38,041 nt of DNA from an uncultured Paracoccaceae bacterium (GTDB taxonomy: Bacteria; Pseudomonadota; Alphaproteobacteria; Rhodobacterales; Rhodobacteraceae), in assembly GCA_947311485.1 (NCBI GenBank), contig CAMZLM010000207.1:1-38041 (forward strand), in the 5' to 3' direction. Shown here one piece after another: positions 7,959-17,494 of this stretch (position 1 is its first letter; each line of letters begins with the position of its first letter). The position numbers and the translations under genes were made by a program. The notes below the pieces were generated by a model. It worked only from the letters and a program-made list of their open reading frames with translations, did not search any database and had not been told where the DNA came from.

Positions 7959-7987
7959 TTGCCAAATGTACAGTTATTGAATAATAA
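7959..7987 (+). promoter_or_regulatory. Predicted sigma-70-type promoter of mbfA
   Basis: TTGCCA (7959-7964) and TAATAA (7982-7987) are separated by 17 bases. The expected start of transcription falls near 7994, inside the ICE palindrome at 7989-8005, so repressor binding would block initiation. The -35 element is close to consensus, the -10 less so. Confidence 0.5.
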
Positions 7988-7988
7988 G

Positions 7989-8005
7989 TTTAGAACAATT
8001 CTAAA
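7989..8005 (+). promoter_or_regulatory. Irr-type iron control element (ICE) upstream of mbfA
   Basis: TTTAGAACAATTCTAAA is a perfect dyad, TTTAGAA-N3-TTCTAAA, identical to the ICE consensus bound by the haem-responsive regulator Irr in Rhizobiales and Rhodobacterales. It ends 12 bases before the mbfA start codon and abuts the AAGGAG ribosome site. In Bradyrhizobium and Agrobacterium, Irr represses mbfA when iron or haem is scarce, so the same logic is expected here. Confidence 0.88.
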
Positions 8006-8017
8006 AGGAGAAGGCCG

Positions 8018-9001
8018 ATGATATCCCGGTTTTTTGGTGCCTCTAAGCGAAGCTTTTCTGATCTGTCCGAACAAGAGGTGCTGGCGCTCGCGATTGCTTC
8101 GGAGGAAGAGGACAGTCGTATTTATGCCAGCTATGCTGCCGGCTTGCGGGAGGATTATCCCGAATCTGCCATGATGTTTGACGAAATGGCACAAGAGGAA
8201 AACACCCACCGCCAGCGTTTGATCGACATGCACAAGAAACGGTTTGGCGATACGATCCCCTTGGTGCGCCGAGAGCATATACGCGGCTTTTATAATCGTA
8301 AGCCGGATTGGCTTGTACGCCCGCTGAACCTCGAGAAAACCCGCAAGATGGCAGCTGAAATGGAAGTTCAGGCCCATCGATTTTACCTTGAAGCAGCCAA
8401 ACGCACAAGCGATGCGGACACGCGCAAACTGTTGGGGGATTTGGCTGCAGAAGAAGCAGAACACGAAGCACTGGCCCGCCGTCTGGATGGAAAAATGCAG
8501 GATAGCGGGGCGGCTAAAACGGAAATAAGCCAGGAGAAACGACAATTCATCCTGACCTATGTGCAGCCGGGCTTGGCCGGTTTGATGGATGGTTCCGTAT
8601 CCACACTGGCCCCGATTTTTGCCGCAGCATTTGCCACGGGGGATACTTGGTCCACGTTTCTGATCGGGTTGTCGGCTTCGGTCGGGGCCGGTATTTCGAT
8701 GGGGTTCACCGAAGTTGCTTCGGATGACGGGGTGATTTCGGGGCGCGGATCGCCGATTAAACGCGGGTTCGCGGCGGGGATAATGACCACGCTTGGCGGG
8801 CTGGGCCACACGTTGCCCTATTTGATCCCGGACTTCAACCTTGCCACAACGATTGCAATCCTGATTGTATTTGTGGAACTCTGGGCGATCACCTGGATAC
8901 AAAACAAATACATGCAAACACCGATTTTGCGGGCGATATTTCAGGTCGTTTTCGGCGGGGTTCTGGTGTTTGCGGCAGGGGTGTTGATCGGGTTGGCGTG
9001 A
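8018..9001 (+). CDS. mbfA: Membrane-bound ferritin / iron exporter MbfA (ferritin-like plus VIT1 domain)
   Basis: The 327-aa protein joins two domains. Residues 1 to about 165 are a ferritin-like four-helix bundle with repeated Glu/His ligands (SEEEDSR, EEENTH, EVQAHRFY, EEAEHEAL). Residues from about 175 to the end are a VIT1-type membrane domain with several helices and the GLAGLMDGSVSTLAP and GISMGFTEVASD motifs. In Agrobacterium and Bradyrhizobium, MbfA exports iron and protects against iron and peroxide stress, with the ferritin domain sensing or loading Fe(II). The start is the ATG at 8018 with AAGGAGAAGG just upstream. A perfect ICE palindrome overlaps the promoter, so the gene should be on when iron is plentiful. 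The gene is divergent from pyrC and separate from glpD. Confidence 0.92.
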   Translation: MISRFFGASKRSFSDLSEQEVLALAIASEEEDSRIYASYAAGLREDYPESAMMFDEMAQEENTHRQRLIDMHKKRFGDTIPLVRREHIRGFYNRKPDWLVRPLNLEKTRKMAAEMEVQAHRFYLEAAKRTSDADTRKLLGDLAAEEAEHEALARRLDGKMQDSGAAKTEISQEKRQFILTYVQPGLAGLMDGSVSTLAPIFAAAFATGDTWSTFLIGLSASVGAGISMGFTEVASDDGVISGRGSPIKRGFAAGIMTTLGGLGHTLPYLIPDFNLATTIAILIVFVELWAITWIQNKYMQTPILRAIFQVVFGGVLVFAAGVLIGLA

Positions 9002-9094
9002 CCTTGCGGAATTGTTGAAATCCGCTCTCGACCCCTTGGGGTTGATCTGTCATGGTGCCAACTCCGAAAGGTTTAGTTGGCGATGGAGTCGCAA

Positions 9095-10663
9095 ATGGCG
9101 GAACAACACAAAACGGTAGATTTGTTTGTGATTGGTGGCGGTATCAACGGCGTTGGTATCGCGCGCGATGCGGTTGGACGCGGCCTGTCGGTTACGCTTG
9201 CTGAAATGGGGGATCTGGCTTCGGCGACGTCTTCGGCTTCGACCAAAATGTTCCATGGCGGTTTGCGGTATCTGGAATATTTCGAAGTGGGACTAGTGCG
9301 TAAGGCATTGATCGAACGTGAGATACTTCTATCTGCCATGCCGCATATCAGCTGGCCAATGCGCTTTGTCCTGCCTTATCACAAGGATATGCGCTTTGAG
9401 GGAGAAACCCCGACATCGCGATTATTAAGCCTGGTTATGCCCTGGATGAAGGGCCGCCGACCGGCCTGGCTGATCCGGTTGGGGTTGTTTTTATACGATC
9501 ATCTTGGCGGGCGAAAGGTTTTGCCGGCCACGCGCACGGTTGATCTGCATCATGATCCGGTCGGTGTGCCGTTGCAGGCCAAATTCGCCAAAGCATTTGA
9601 GTATTCGGATTGCTGGGTCGAGGATTCGCGTTTGGTGGTGTTGAACGCCCGCGATGCGGAACTGCGCGGAGCCGAAATCCGGACGCGAACGAAGGTTGTT
9701 TCGGCCGAGCGTGTCGATGACTTGTGGCATGTGACCTGTCAAAACCCGGACGGCACGGAAACCCTGACCAAAGCGCGGATGATCGTCAATAGCGGCGGGC
9801 CGTGGGTCGGCGACATCATTCGCAATGTCGCGCGGGTCAATTCTAGCGAAGGTGTGCGTCTGGTGCGTGGCAGCCATATTGTCACACGGAAGTTGTTCGA
9901 TCACGACGAAGGCTATTTCTTTCAGGGTACCGACGGCCGGATCATTTTTGTGATCCCTTATGAAACGGATTTCACCTTGATAGGCACCACGGACAAGGAT
10001 CACGTTGCCGCGGATACACCGCCGGTTTGTACAGAGGAGGAATCCGACTACCTGTTGAATTTTGCCTCGCAGTATTTGAAAGAGCCGGTCACAAGAGACG
10101 ATATCGTTTGGTCCTATTCCGGGGTGCGCCCGCTGTATGATGATGGCGCGGCCAACGCGAGCGCGGCGACGCGGGATTATGTTTTGACCGTGGATAAGGA
10201 GGGCGGCGCGCCGATCCTGAATGTGTTCGGGGGTAAAATCACCACCTATCGTAAATTGGCGGAACACGCGCTCGTGGAAATTGCGCCGTTTTTCCCGAAT
10301 GTGACCGGAAACTGGACGGCGGGTGTTGCTTTGCCCGGCGGTGATTTTCCTGTGCTGGGGGTGGCCGATTTGATCGCCGGGCTACAGGCGGATTATCCTT
10401 TCTTGAGCGATTTTACAGTGAAACGGTTGGTGCGGGCCTATGGTACGGACGCGCGCAAAATGCTGGGTGCGGCAAAATCTCTGTCTGATTTGGGGCAGGA
10501 TTTCGGCTGTGGTCTGAGCCAGACAGAAGTGCGCTGGTTAATGAAGAATGAATATGCCATGTGTGCAGAGGATGTGGTTTGGCGGCGCAACAAGCTGGGA
10601 TTGCGCCTGAGTAAAGAGCAAATCGACACCCTTGATACATGGATGCAGGACACCGCCGCGTAA
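9095..10663 (+). CDS. glpD: Glycerol-3-phosphate dehydrogenase, FAD-dependent
   Basis: The 522-aa protein oxidises sn-glycerol-3-phosphate to dihydroxyacetone phosphate and passes electrons to the quinone pool at the inner membrane face. The FAD-binding site is near the N-terminus (VIGGGINGVGIARDA), followed by the family motif SSASTKMFHGGLRYLE. FVIPYETDFTLIGTTD, SGVRPLYDD and the VFGGKITTYRKLAEHA block are typical of GlpD. I prefer the ATG at 9095, since GGAG lies 6 bases before it; ATG 9083 and TTG 9077 are possible alternatives giving 4-6 more residues. It stands alone: no glpK, glpF or glpR is in view. A short inverted repeat, ACCCC-TT-GGGGT (9031-9042), lies upstream and could be an operator, with no supporting context. 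Confidence 0.94.
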   Translation: MAEQHKTVDLFVIGGGINGVGIARDAVGRGLSVTLAEMGDLASATSSASTKMFHGGLRYLEYFEVGLVRKALIEREILLSAMPHISWPMRFVLPYHKDMRFEGETPTSRLLSLVMPWMKGRRPAWLIRLGLFLYDHLGGRKVLPATRTVDLHHDPVGVPLQAKFAKAFEYSDCWVEDSRLVVLNARDAELRGAEIRTRTKVVSAERVDDLWHVTCQNPDGTETLTKARMIVNSGGPWVGDIIRNVARVNSSEGVRLVRGSHIVTRKLFDHDEGYFFQGTDGRIIFVIPYETDFTLIGTTDKDHVAADTPPVCTEEESDYLLNFASQYLKEPVTRDDIVWSYSGVRPLYDDGAANASAATRDYVLTVDKEGGAPILNVFGGKITTYRKLAEHALVEIAPFFPNVTGNWTAGVALPGGDFPVLGVADLIAGLQADYPFLSDFTVKRLVRAYGTDARKMLGAAKSLSDLGQDFGCGLSQTEVRWLMKNEYAMCAEDVVWRRNKLGLRLSKEQIDTLDTWMQDTAA

Positions 10664-10673
10664 AATTCGCGGC
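10655..10673 (+). terminator. Weak hairpin overlapping the glpD stop
   Basis: GCCGCG (10655-10660) and CGCGGC (10668-10673) flank a 7-base AT loop containing the glpD stop codon. The T-rich stretch begins only about 12 bases later, so this is at best a weak terminator. Confidence 0.3.
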
Positions 10674-10785
10674 TCTGTCTGGATTTTTCTGAAATTTCGT
10701 TTAAACTGCCAAATTATCCACCCGCGTCCGAATAACGAGACAGGGGGATCAGGCAATCGTGTGGTATAAAGGTTTTTGATTTAGC

Positions 10786-11976
10786 ATGACAGAAATGGTA
10801 TTTGGCACCGTGGCTTCGCGCTCCGGTGAGCCGGTGTTGTCCCGTTGGTGGCGCACCGTGGATCGTTGGGCATTGTCGGGCATTTTGCTGCTTTTTCTGG
10901 TGGGAATCTTGCTGGGGCTTGCGGCCTCCGTGCCGTTGGCTGAACGTAACGGGCTTCCGCAATTTTATTATGTTTACAAGCAGTTGTTCTACGGGACTGT
11001 TGCTCTTGTCACGATGATTCTGATTTCCATGATGTCGCCGCGTGCGGTGCGGCGGCTGGGTGTTTTCGGCTTTGCCATTTGTTTTGTCGCTATTCTGGTA
11101 CTGCCGTTTGCCGGCACGGATTTTGGCAAAGGTGCCACGCGGTGGTTCTCTTTCGGGTTTGCATCCGTGCAGCCATCAGAGTTTCTCAAACCCGGTTTTG
11201 TGGTTTTTACCGCATGGTTGATGGCCGCCAGCTTTGAGGTCGGTGGCCCGCCGGGGAAACGCCTGTCGTTTTTTGTGGCGGTGTCTGTGGCGCTTATTCT
11301 GGCGCTGCAACCGGATTTCGGACAGGCTTCGCTGGTGGTTGCCAGCTGGGGATTGATGTATTTTGTTGCGGGGGCGCCGCTTGTGTTGTTGCTGACGATG
11401 GCCGGAGGCGTGGTGACGGCGGGGTTTTTCGCCTATAGTAATTCGGAACATTTTGCGCGCCGGATTGACGGTTTCCTGAATCCGGATGTCGACCCCCGTA
11501 CGCAGCTTGGCTATGCCACCAATGCCATTCAGGAGGGTGGTTTTTTTGGTGTCGGCGTTGGCGAAGGCACGGTTAAGTGGTCGTTGCCCGATGCGCATAC
11601 CGATTTCATCATTGCGGTTGCAGCCGAGGAATACGGCTTTGTTCTGGTGCTGATTATCATCATGTTGTTTGCGATGGTTTCGGTGCGCAGCTTTTTGCGG
11701 CTTATTCAGGAGCGTGACCCGTTTATCCGGTTGGCCGGAACCGGTTTGGCCGCCCTTTTTGCGTTGCAGTCACTGATCAACATGGGCGTGGCGGTGCGGT
11801 TGTTGCCAGCCAAGGGCATGACGTTGCCCTTCGTGAGCTATGGCGGGTCGTCATTGGTGGCGGCGGGGATCGGGCTTGGCATGTTGCTGGCCTTTACCCG
11901 TACGCGGCCGCAAACCGACATGAGCGATATTTTCGGCATTGAACGCAGTGCGGCAAGGAACCACCATCATGACTAA
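10786..11976 (+). CDS. ftsW: Peptidoglycan glycosyltransferase / division protein FtsW
   Basis: The 396-aa SEDS-family membrane protein polymerises lipid II at the division septum together with its partner penicillin-binding protein. About ten hydrophobic helices are visible. Typical motifs are [12 protein letters not shown] and VQPSEFLKP, the catalytic-region Asp in [10 protein letters not shown], and [21 protein letters not shown] near the C-terminus. The cytoplasmic tail ends in HHHD. The start is the ATG at 10786 with a distant AAAGG; ATG 10795 is an alternative. It overlaps murG by 8 bases and opens the division and cell-wall cluster here; murD, which usually precedes it, is replaced by glpD 122 bases upstream. 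Confidence 0.95.
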   Translation: MTEMVFGTVASRSGEPVLSRWWRTVDRWALSGILLLFLVGILLGLAASVPLAERNGLPQFYYVYKQLFYGTVALVTMILISMMSPRAVRRLGVFGFAICFVAILVLPFAGTDFGKGATRWFSFGFASVQPSEFLKPGFVVFTAWLMAASFEVGGPPGKRLSFFVAVSVALILALQPDFGQASLVVASWGLMYFVAGAPLVLLLTMAGGVVTAGFFAYSNSEHFARRIDGFLNPDVDPRTQLGYATNAIQEGGFFGVGVGEGTVKWSLPDAHTDFIIAVAAEEYGFVLVLIIIMLFAMVSVRSFLRLIQERDPFIRLAGTGLAALFALQSLINMGVAVRLLPAKGMTLPFVSYGGSSLVAAGIGLGMLLAFTRTRPQTDMSDIFGIERSAARNHHHD

Positions 11977-13066
11977 ACCGCTTTTGGTGATTGCGGCGGG
12001 GGGCACCGGTGGGCATATGTTTCCGGCGCAATCGCTGGCCGAAGAAATGTTGCGCCGGGGGTGGCGCGTGCGCTTGTCTACCGATCCGCGTGGCGCGCGC
12101 TATACCGGCGGATTTCCTGCCGAGGTGCAGGTCGATGTTGTGAATTCCGGCACCTTTGCACGCGGGGGACTTTTGGCCAAATTGACGGTGCCGTTTCGCA
12201 TTGCCAGCGGTGTGATTGCGGCTTGGTGGCGCATGCGCCGTGATCCGCCTGCTGTTGTGGCGGGGTTCGGAGGATATCCGGCATTGCCGGCGATGATGGC
12301 GGCCATTCTGGCCCGCCGGCCACGTCTGATCCATGAACAAAACGGTGTGTTGGGGCGGGTGAACCGCCTGTTTGCGCCGCGCGTGGATGTGGTGGCCTGC
12401 GGTACATGGCCAACAGACTTGCCAGATGGGGTCGAGGGTGTTTTTACCGGCAATCCGGTGCGTGGCAATGTGTTGGAACGGGCCGGTGCCGGCTATATTT
12501 CGCCCGGGGACTGGCCGATGTCGATCCTCGCGATTGGCGGCTCGCAAGGGGCGCATATTCTGTCCAAAACCGTTCCGGCGGCAATGGCGTTGTTGCCGGA
12601 AAACCTGCGGTTTCGGGTGCGGGTGTCACAACAGGCGCGCGAGGCAGATCTGGACGCCACGCGGGGGGGCTTTGAAGCGGCAGGCGTGGCGGCGGATGTA
12701 TCGCCCTTTTTTACCGATATTCCGGCGCGCATGTCGGAATGTCAGCTGGTAATTTCGCGTTCCGGTGCGTCGTCTGTTGCGGATATTTCGGTGATCGGGC
12801 GCCCGTCGATTTTGATCCCTTTGGCGATTGCGACAGGGGACCATCAAACCGTAAACGCCCAGGGGTTGGCCGCTGCGGAGGCGGCGGTTGTCATTGCCGA
12901 AGGCGATCTGACGCCGGAAGTTCTGGCGCAACACATCGAAACAATTTTAACCGATGGCGAGGCCGCGCAGCATATGGCAAATGCGGCCCTTGCTGTGGGG
13001 AAACCGGAGGCGGCCAACGAATTGGCCGATCTGGTGGAACAGCTATCGAATAAGGAAACCTCATGA
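11969..13066 (+). CDS. murG: UDP-GlcNAc:undecaprenyl-PP-MurNAc-pentapeptide GlcNAc transferase MurG
   Basis: The 365-aa GT28 glycosyltransferase converts lipid I to lipid II at the cytoplasmic face of the inner membrane. The N-terminal glycine-rich loop [12 protein letters not shown], the second G-loop [33 protein letters not shown] and the UDP-GlcNAc-binding [11 protein letters not shown] with GDHQTVNA are all present. The start is the ATG at 11969 within the end of ftsW, preceded by AAGGAA 8 bases upstream. The stop overlaps the murC start as ATGA, indicating translational coupling. Confidence 0.96.
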   Translation: MTKPLLVIAAGGTGGHMFPAQSLAEEMLRRGWRVRLSTDPRGARYTGGFPAEVQVDVVNSGTFARGGLLAKLTVPFRIASGVIAAWWRMRRDPPAVVAGFGGYPALPAMMAAILARRPRLIHEQNGVLGRVNRLFAPRVDVVACGTWPTDLPDGVEGVFTGNPVRGNVLERAGAGYISPGDWPMSILAIGGSQGAHILSKTVPAAMALLPENLRFRVRVSQQAREADLDATRGGFEAAGVAADVSPFFTDIPARMSECQLVISRSGASSVADISVIGRPSILIPLAIATGDHQTVNAQGLAAAEAAVVIAEGDLTPEVLAQHIETILTDGEAAQHMANAALAVGKPEAANELADLVEQLSNKETS

Positions 13067-14460
13067 ACGCGTCTACAAAACTGCCTACCCAGCTCGGGGC
13101 GATCCATTTTGTCGGGATCGGGGGCATCGGCATGTCGGGTATTGCCGAAGTGTTGTTGAACCACGGCTATACCATTCAGGGGTCCGATTTGCGCGCCAGC
13201 CCGATTACGGACCGTCTGGCCGGAATGGGGGCAAAGATATTTGTCGGCCAAAAGGCCGAAAATATTGATGACGCCGAAGTTGTGGTGATTTCATCCGCAA
13301 TCAAACCGGGCAATCCGGAACTGGACGCGGCGCGGGCGCGGGGGCTGCCGGTGGTGCGGCGTGCGGAAATGCTGGCGGAATTGATGCGCCTGCGGTCCAA
13401 TATTGCGATTGCGGGGACGCATGGCAAGACGACGACCACGACGATGGTGGCGACGTTGCTGGATGGCGGCGGCATGGATGCGACCGTGATTAACGGCGGG
13501 ATTATTCACGCATACGGGTCCAATGCGCGCATGGGCAAGGGCGAATGGATGGTGGTCGAAGCCGACGAAAGCGACGGTACATTCAACAAATTGCCAGCCA
13601 CGATCGCGGTTGTGACCAATATCGATCCTGAACATATGGAACATTACGGCACCTTTGATGCCTTGAGAGAGGCATTTTATACGTTTGTTTCGAACATTCC
13701 GTTTTACGGTGTTGCAATTTGCAATACGGATCACCCCGAGGTTCAGGCCTTGGTCGGGCGACTGAACGACCGTCGTGTGATCACCTATGGATTTAATACA
13801 CAAGCCGACGTGCGGGCGGAAAACCTGCGCTATGAAAACGGCTCTGCCTATTTTGACGTGGTGTTTCAAACCGAGGACATGCGTATGGATAACGTGGTGT
13901 TGCCCATGCCCGGTGACCACAATGTTTCCAATGCGCTGGCGGCGATTGCAGTGTCGCGGCATTTGGGGCTGAAGCTGGATGAAATCCGGCAGGCCTTGGC
14001 GAATTTTCAGGGGGTGAACCGGCGATTTACCCGTGTTGGGGTGGTGAAAGGCGTAACGGTTATTGACGATTATGCGCACCATCCGGTGGAGATTGCATCG
14101 GTGATGAAGGCCGCGCGGCAGGCCACCACAGGCCGGGTGATTGCCGTGCATCAACCGCACCGCTATTCGCGCTTGCATGATCTGTTCGAGGAATTTTGCC
14201 GCTGTTTCAATGATGCGGATGTGGTGGGGATCACCGATATTTACGCCGCTGGCGAAGCTCCGATTGAAGGCGCGGATCGTGACAGTCTTGTGGCGGGGCT
14301 GGTCGCGCATGGCCACCACAATGCCCAGGCAGTGCCGGACGAGGCTGCGTTTCGTGAATTCGTGGCGCGGGAATGTCAGCCGGGGGATTTGCTGATCTGC
14401 CTCGGGGCGGGGACGATTTCGGCATGGGCGAATGCTCTGCCGGATGTTCTTGAGGGATGA
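13063..14460 (+). CDS. murC: UDP-N-acetylmuramate--L-alanine ligase
   Basis: The 465-aa Mur ligase adds L-Ala to UDP-MurNAc in the cytoplasm. It shows the three-domain plan: an N-terminal UDP-binding domain ([16 protein letters not shown], then GSDLRAS), a central ATPase domain with [12 protein letters not shown] and [20 protein letters not shown], and a C-terminal domain with [10 protein letters not shown] and HQPHRYSR. The length is normal. It overlaps murG by four bases at its start and the DUF2484 gene by four bases at its end. Confidence 0.97.
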   Translation: MNASTKLPTQLGAIHFVGIGGIGMSGIAEVLLNHGYTIQGSDLRASPITDRLAGMGAKIFVGQKAENIDDAEVVVISSAIKPGNPELDAARARGLPVVRRAEMLAELMRLRSNIAIAGTHGKTTTTTMVATLLDGGGMDATVINGGIIHAYGSNARMGKGEWMVVEADESDGTFNKLPATIAVVTNIDPEHMEHYGTFDALREAFYTFVSNIPFYGVAICNTDHPEVQALVGRLNDRRVITYGFNTQADVRAENLRYENGSAYFDVVFQTEDMRMDNVVLPMPGDHNVSNALAAIAVSRHLGLKLDEIRQALANFQGVNRRFTRVGVVKGVTVIDDYAHHPVEIASVMKAARQATTGRVIAVHQPHRYSRLHDLFEEFCRCFNDADVVGITDIYAAGEAPIEGADRDSLVAGLVAHGHHNAQAVPDEAAFREFVARECQPGDLLICLGAGTISAWANALPDVLEG

Positions 14461-14720
14461 AAATAGCGATCGCCTTACTCGCTGCCTGGGTGGTTTTGGC
14501 GACGCTTATCGGTTTGATGCCGCGCCGGTTTCATTGGCGCGGCGCGATTGTATTGATGATCTTGCTGGTGCCGCTGGTGCCGTATGTCTGGGTGCAGGTG
14601 AACCCGTTTATCGCCCTGTTGTTTCTGGCGGGGGTGATGTCGATTTTACGCTGGCCCTTGATCTTTCTCGGGCGGTGGATTAACCGGCAGGTCACCCGAA
14701 TTACGGACCGTTTTCAATGA
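14457..14720 (+). CDS. DUF2484 family small membrane protein
   Basis: The 87-aa protein has an N-terminal helix (about 4-20), a central hydrophobic region (about 29-66, probably two helices) and a basic C-terminus ([14 protein letters not shown]). It matches the DUF2484 family, which I know from this same place between murC and murB in Rhodobacterales. Its start overlaps the murC stop and its stop overlaps the murB start, both as ATGA, so it is made in step with cell-wall enzymes. No function is established. The position suggests a role near precursor synthesis or the divisome, which is inference only. Confidence 0.82.
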   Translation: MKIAIALLAAWVVLATLIGLMPRRFHWRGAIVLMILLVPLVPYVWVQVNPFIALLFLAGVMSILRWPLIFLGRWINRQVTRITDRFQ

Positions 14721-15667
14721 TCGACCTTCCAGAAACCCGTGGCACACTCAGTACCAATCACCCGATGGACCGGCTCAGCTGGCTACGGGTCGGTGGTCCG
14801 GCCGAGGTGTTGTTTCAACCCGCCGATGTGGATGATCTGGCGGCGTTTCTGGCGGCGCTTGACGCGGCTGTACCGGTGTTTCCTGTCGGTGTTTGTTCCA
14901 ACCTGATTATTCGCGATGGGGGGATTGACGGGGTGGTTGTCCGGCTGGGTCGCGGGTTCAATTCCATTGAAATTATTGATGAAAATCATGTGCGGGTCGG
15001 GGCGGCCGCGCTGGATGCGCATGTGGCGCGCAAGGCGGCAGAGGCGGGCATTGATCTGGCGTTCCTGCGCACAATCCCCGGGGCAATTGGCGGGGCGGTG
15101 CGTATGAACGCGGGCTGTTATGGCAGCTATCTGGCCGATGTTTTTGTGTCGGCCACGGCCGTTGCGCGGGACGGGGTTCAGGTGACGCTAACGGCGGATG
15201 ATCTGGATTTTGGCTATCGTTCGTCCCGTTTGCCTGAGGGTATGGTGTTGACCTCGGTTCTTCTGCGCGGCCCGTCTACTGCGCCCGATGTCCTTGCGAC
15301 AAAAATGCAAAACGCCTTGGATAATCGCGCCGCGAGCCAGCCGGTGGACCAGCGGTCCTGCGGGTCCACCTTTCGCAATCCGGCAGGTTTTTCATCCACG
15401 GGACAGGCCGATGATGTGCATGATTTGAAGGCGTGGAAGGTGATCGACGATGCGGGCATGCGCGGGGCCAGCATTGGCGGGGCGCAAATGTCGCCGAAAC
15501 ATTCCAATTTTCTGATCAACAATGGTGGCGCATCTGCCGCAGATTTGGAAAATTTAGGCGAAGAGGTCAGAAAAAAGGTTTTCCTGAATAGTGGAATAAC
15601 CCTAGAATGGGAAATTAAGCGCGTAGGCAAGGCGTGCAATGACGCAAAAGCGTTGAAGGCAGAATAA
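14717..15667 (+). CDS. murB: UDP-N-acetylenolpyruvoylglucosamine reductase
   Basis: The 316-aa FAD enzyme reduces UDP-GlcNAc-enolpyruvate with NADPH to UDP-MurNAc. The FAD-binding stretch [15 protein letters not shown] and [17 protein letters not shown] are typical, as is [17 protein letters not shown]. The catalytic Ser lies in [10 protein letters not shown] and the C-terminal Glu in LEWEIKRVG. It lacks the extra loop of the E. coli type and so is a type-II MurB. It is coupled to the DUF2484 gene by ATGA and followed after 52 bases by ddl. Confidence 0.96.
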   Translation: MIDLPETRGTLSTNHPMDRLSWLRVGGPAEVLFQPADVDDLAAFLAALDAAVPVFPVGVCSNLIIRDGGIDGVVVRLGRGFNSIEIIDENHVRVGAAALDAHVARKAAEAGIDLAFLRTIPGAIGGAVRMNAGCYGSYLADVFVSATAVARDGVQVTLTADDLDFGYRSSRLPEGMVLTSVLLRGPSTAPDVLATKMQNALDNRAASQPVDQRSCGSTFRNPAGFSSTGQADDVHDLKAWKVIDDAGMRGASIGGAQMSPKHSNFLINNGGASAADLENLGEEVRKKVFLNSGITLEWEIKRVGKACNDAKALKAE

Positions 15668-15719
15668 AAAGCGCCGACAGAGCCGATAAACGGCCACAGG
15701 CAAAAATGACGAGGCGGAT

Positions 15720-16634
15720 ATGTCGAGCAGGGCATTCCAGCGTATCACTGTCCTTAAGGGCGGACCTTCTGCGGAACGTGAGGTTTCGCTGGCGAGTGTT
15801 CGTGAAGTGGCGACAGCGTTGCGTGACCAAGGTTACGACGTGACAGAACTGGACGCGGGTCCGGCGTTGGCTGCTGACCTGTTGGCCAGCAAACCTGACG
15901 CTGTTTTCAATGGCTTGCATGGCCGTTGGGGCGAAGACGGCTGTGTTCAGGGTGTGTTGGAATGGCTGCAAATCCCCTATACCCATTCCGGGGTTCAGGC
16001 CTCGGCCAATGCCATGGACAAGGAACGCACCAAAGAATTATACCGCATGAACGGGTTGCCCGTGGCCGAGAGCCTTTTGGTGGCCAAAGCCGATGTGCTG
16101 GCCGGCCATCCGATGCAGCCGCCCTATGTGGTGAAACCCTATAACGAGGGATCCTCGGTCGGGGTGTATCTGGTCCGTGAGGCCGCCAACGGACCGGCGC
16201 AGATCAGCGACGACATGCCAGAAACCCTGATGGTGGAACAATTTATTCCGGGCCGCGAGCTGACCACGACCGTGATGGATGGCAAGGCGCTGTCGGTGAC
16301 CGATATCCTGACCGATGGCTGGTATGATTACGACGCCAAATACAAAGAGGGCGGTTCGCAGCATGTCTGCCCTGCTGAAATTCCGCAGGATATTTTTGAT
16401 GCCTGTCTGGAATACGCCCTGCGCGCCCATGATGTTTTGGGCTGTCGCGGCGTGTCGCGGACAGATTTTCGTTGGGATGAGTCCCGCGGGCTGAACGGAT
16501 TGATCCTGTTGGAAACCAATACACAGCCGGGGATGACACCCACGTCATTAACACCGGAACAGGCGGAGAAATGCGGCATTCCTTTCGGGGAATTGGTGCG
16601 CTGGATGGTGGAGGATGCATCGTGCCAGCGATAG
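15720..16634 (+). CDS. ddl: D-alanine--D-alanine ligase
   Basis: The 304-aa ATP-grasp enzyme makes the D-Ala-D-Ala dipeptide. Visible motifs are KGGPSAEREVSL at the N-terminus, NGLHGRWGEDGCVQG, PYTHSGVQASANAMDK, the ATP-binding VKPYNEGSSVGV, the acidic metal site in LILLETNTQPGMTPTSL, and GCRGVSRTDFRW. The length and order are normal for the short DdlB type found in division clusters. The start is the ATG at 15720 with GAGGCGG upstream. Its 3' end overlaps the proposed GTG start of ftsQ by 13 bases. Confidence 0.96.
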   Translation: MSSRAFQRITVLKGGPSAEREVSLASVREVATALRDQGYDVTELDAGPALAADLLASKPDAVFNGLHGRWGEDGCVQGVLEWLQIPYTHSGVQASANAMDKERTKELYRMNGLPVAESLLVAKADVLAGHPMQPPYVVKPYNEGSSVGVYLVREAANGPAQISDDMPETLMVEQFIPGRELTTTVMDGKALSVTDILTDGWYDYDAKYKEGGSQHVCPAEIPQDIFDACLEYALRAHDVLGCRGVSRTDFRWDESRGLNGLILLETNTQPGMTPTSLTPEQAEKCGIPFGELVRWMVEDASCQR

Positions 16635-17494
16635 AACCACATGATCCGGCCCCCAGTCGCCTGAAATATCGGCTTGAACGCATGTGGATGACACCGGTGT
16701 ACCGGTCGCTGATCCGCACCGGTCTGCCGGTGACGGTTGTGGTGTTGCTGGTGGGAAATTACCTGCAAAAGCCGGAAGTCCAGACCCGATTGGCCAGCAG
16801 CGTGACCCAAGCGCGCGCCATGATCGAGAGCCGTCCGGAGTTTGCCCTGAAATTGATGCGCATACAGGGGGCAAGCCCTGTCGTTGCGGAACAAATACGT
16901 GAAGCCGTGCCTCTGGTCTTTCCGCTCAGCTCTTTGCGGGTGGATTTGAATGTGTTGAAGGAGCGGATCGAACAGGTGGATGCCGTGAAAACCGCTGCTC
17001 TTTTTATGCGGACCGGCATTCTGGATGTGCAAATAGACGAACGCATTCCGAAATTGGTGTGGCGTGTGAACGGGAATTTGCAGCTGGTTGACGACGAAGG
17101 CATCCGCGCCGGGATGATTGCCAACCGGGCTGTGCGTACAGATTTACCCCTGATTGTGGGGGAGGGCGCTGCCGATTATGCGGCCGAGGCGCTGAAGCTG
17201 ATCAACGCTCTTGGCCCTTTGGTCGCGCGTTTTCGTGGATTGCAACGGATTGGCGAGCGGCGCTGGGATGTGGTGCTGGATCGCCAGCAAAAAATTCAAC
17301 TACCGACCGATAATCCGGTGGCCGCATTGGAGCGGGTGATCGCCTTGCAAAATGCGCGCGATTTGTTGGAACGGGATGTGCTGGTGGTGGATGTGCGTGA
17401 CGGGCATCGCCCGATTATAAGGTTAACAGCAAGCGCGATGACCGAATTGCGTCGCTTGCGTCAGATTGCAGATGAAGAGGACAAAAAACTATGA
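16622..17494 (+). CDS. ftsQ: Cell division protein FtsQ
   Basis: The 290-aa bitopic protein links early and late divisome parts. It has a short cytoplasmic N-terminus, one membrane helix (about 33-48, GLPVTVVVLLVGNYL), a POTRA domain (about 75-145, with FALKLMRIQGASPVV and VDAVKTAALFMRTGIL) and the FtsQ beta domain ending in a Lys-rich tail. I chose the GTG at 16622 because GGAGG sits 8 bases upstream within the end of ddl; a longer version from 16571 lacks a site. The stop overlaps ftsA as ATGA. Confidence 0.9.
   Translation: MPAIEPHDPAPSRLKYRLERMWMTPVYRSLIRTGLPVTVVVLLVGNYLQKPEVQTRLASSVTQARAMIESRPEFALKLMRIQGASPVVAEQIREAVPLVFPLSSLRVDLNVLKERIEQVDAVKTAALFMRTGILDVQIDERIPKLVWRVNGNLQLVDDEGIRAGMIANRAVRTDLPLIVGEGAADYAAEALKLINALGPLVARFRGLQRIGERRWDVVLDRQQKIQLPTDNPVAALERVIALQNARDLLERDVLVVDVRDGHRPIIRLTASAMTELRRLRQIADEEDKKL

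Noticed and set aside
9031-9042. ACCCC-TT-GGGGT as a terminator of mbfA
   Set aside because: Five base pairs with a two-base loop cannot form a stable hairpin and no T tract follows.
10714-10722. TTATCCACC as a DnaA box or replication origin
   Set aside because: A single site with one mismatch and no cluster of boxes or AT-rich unwinding region nearby; not an origin.
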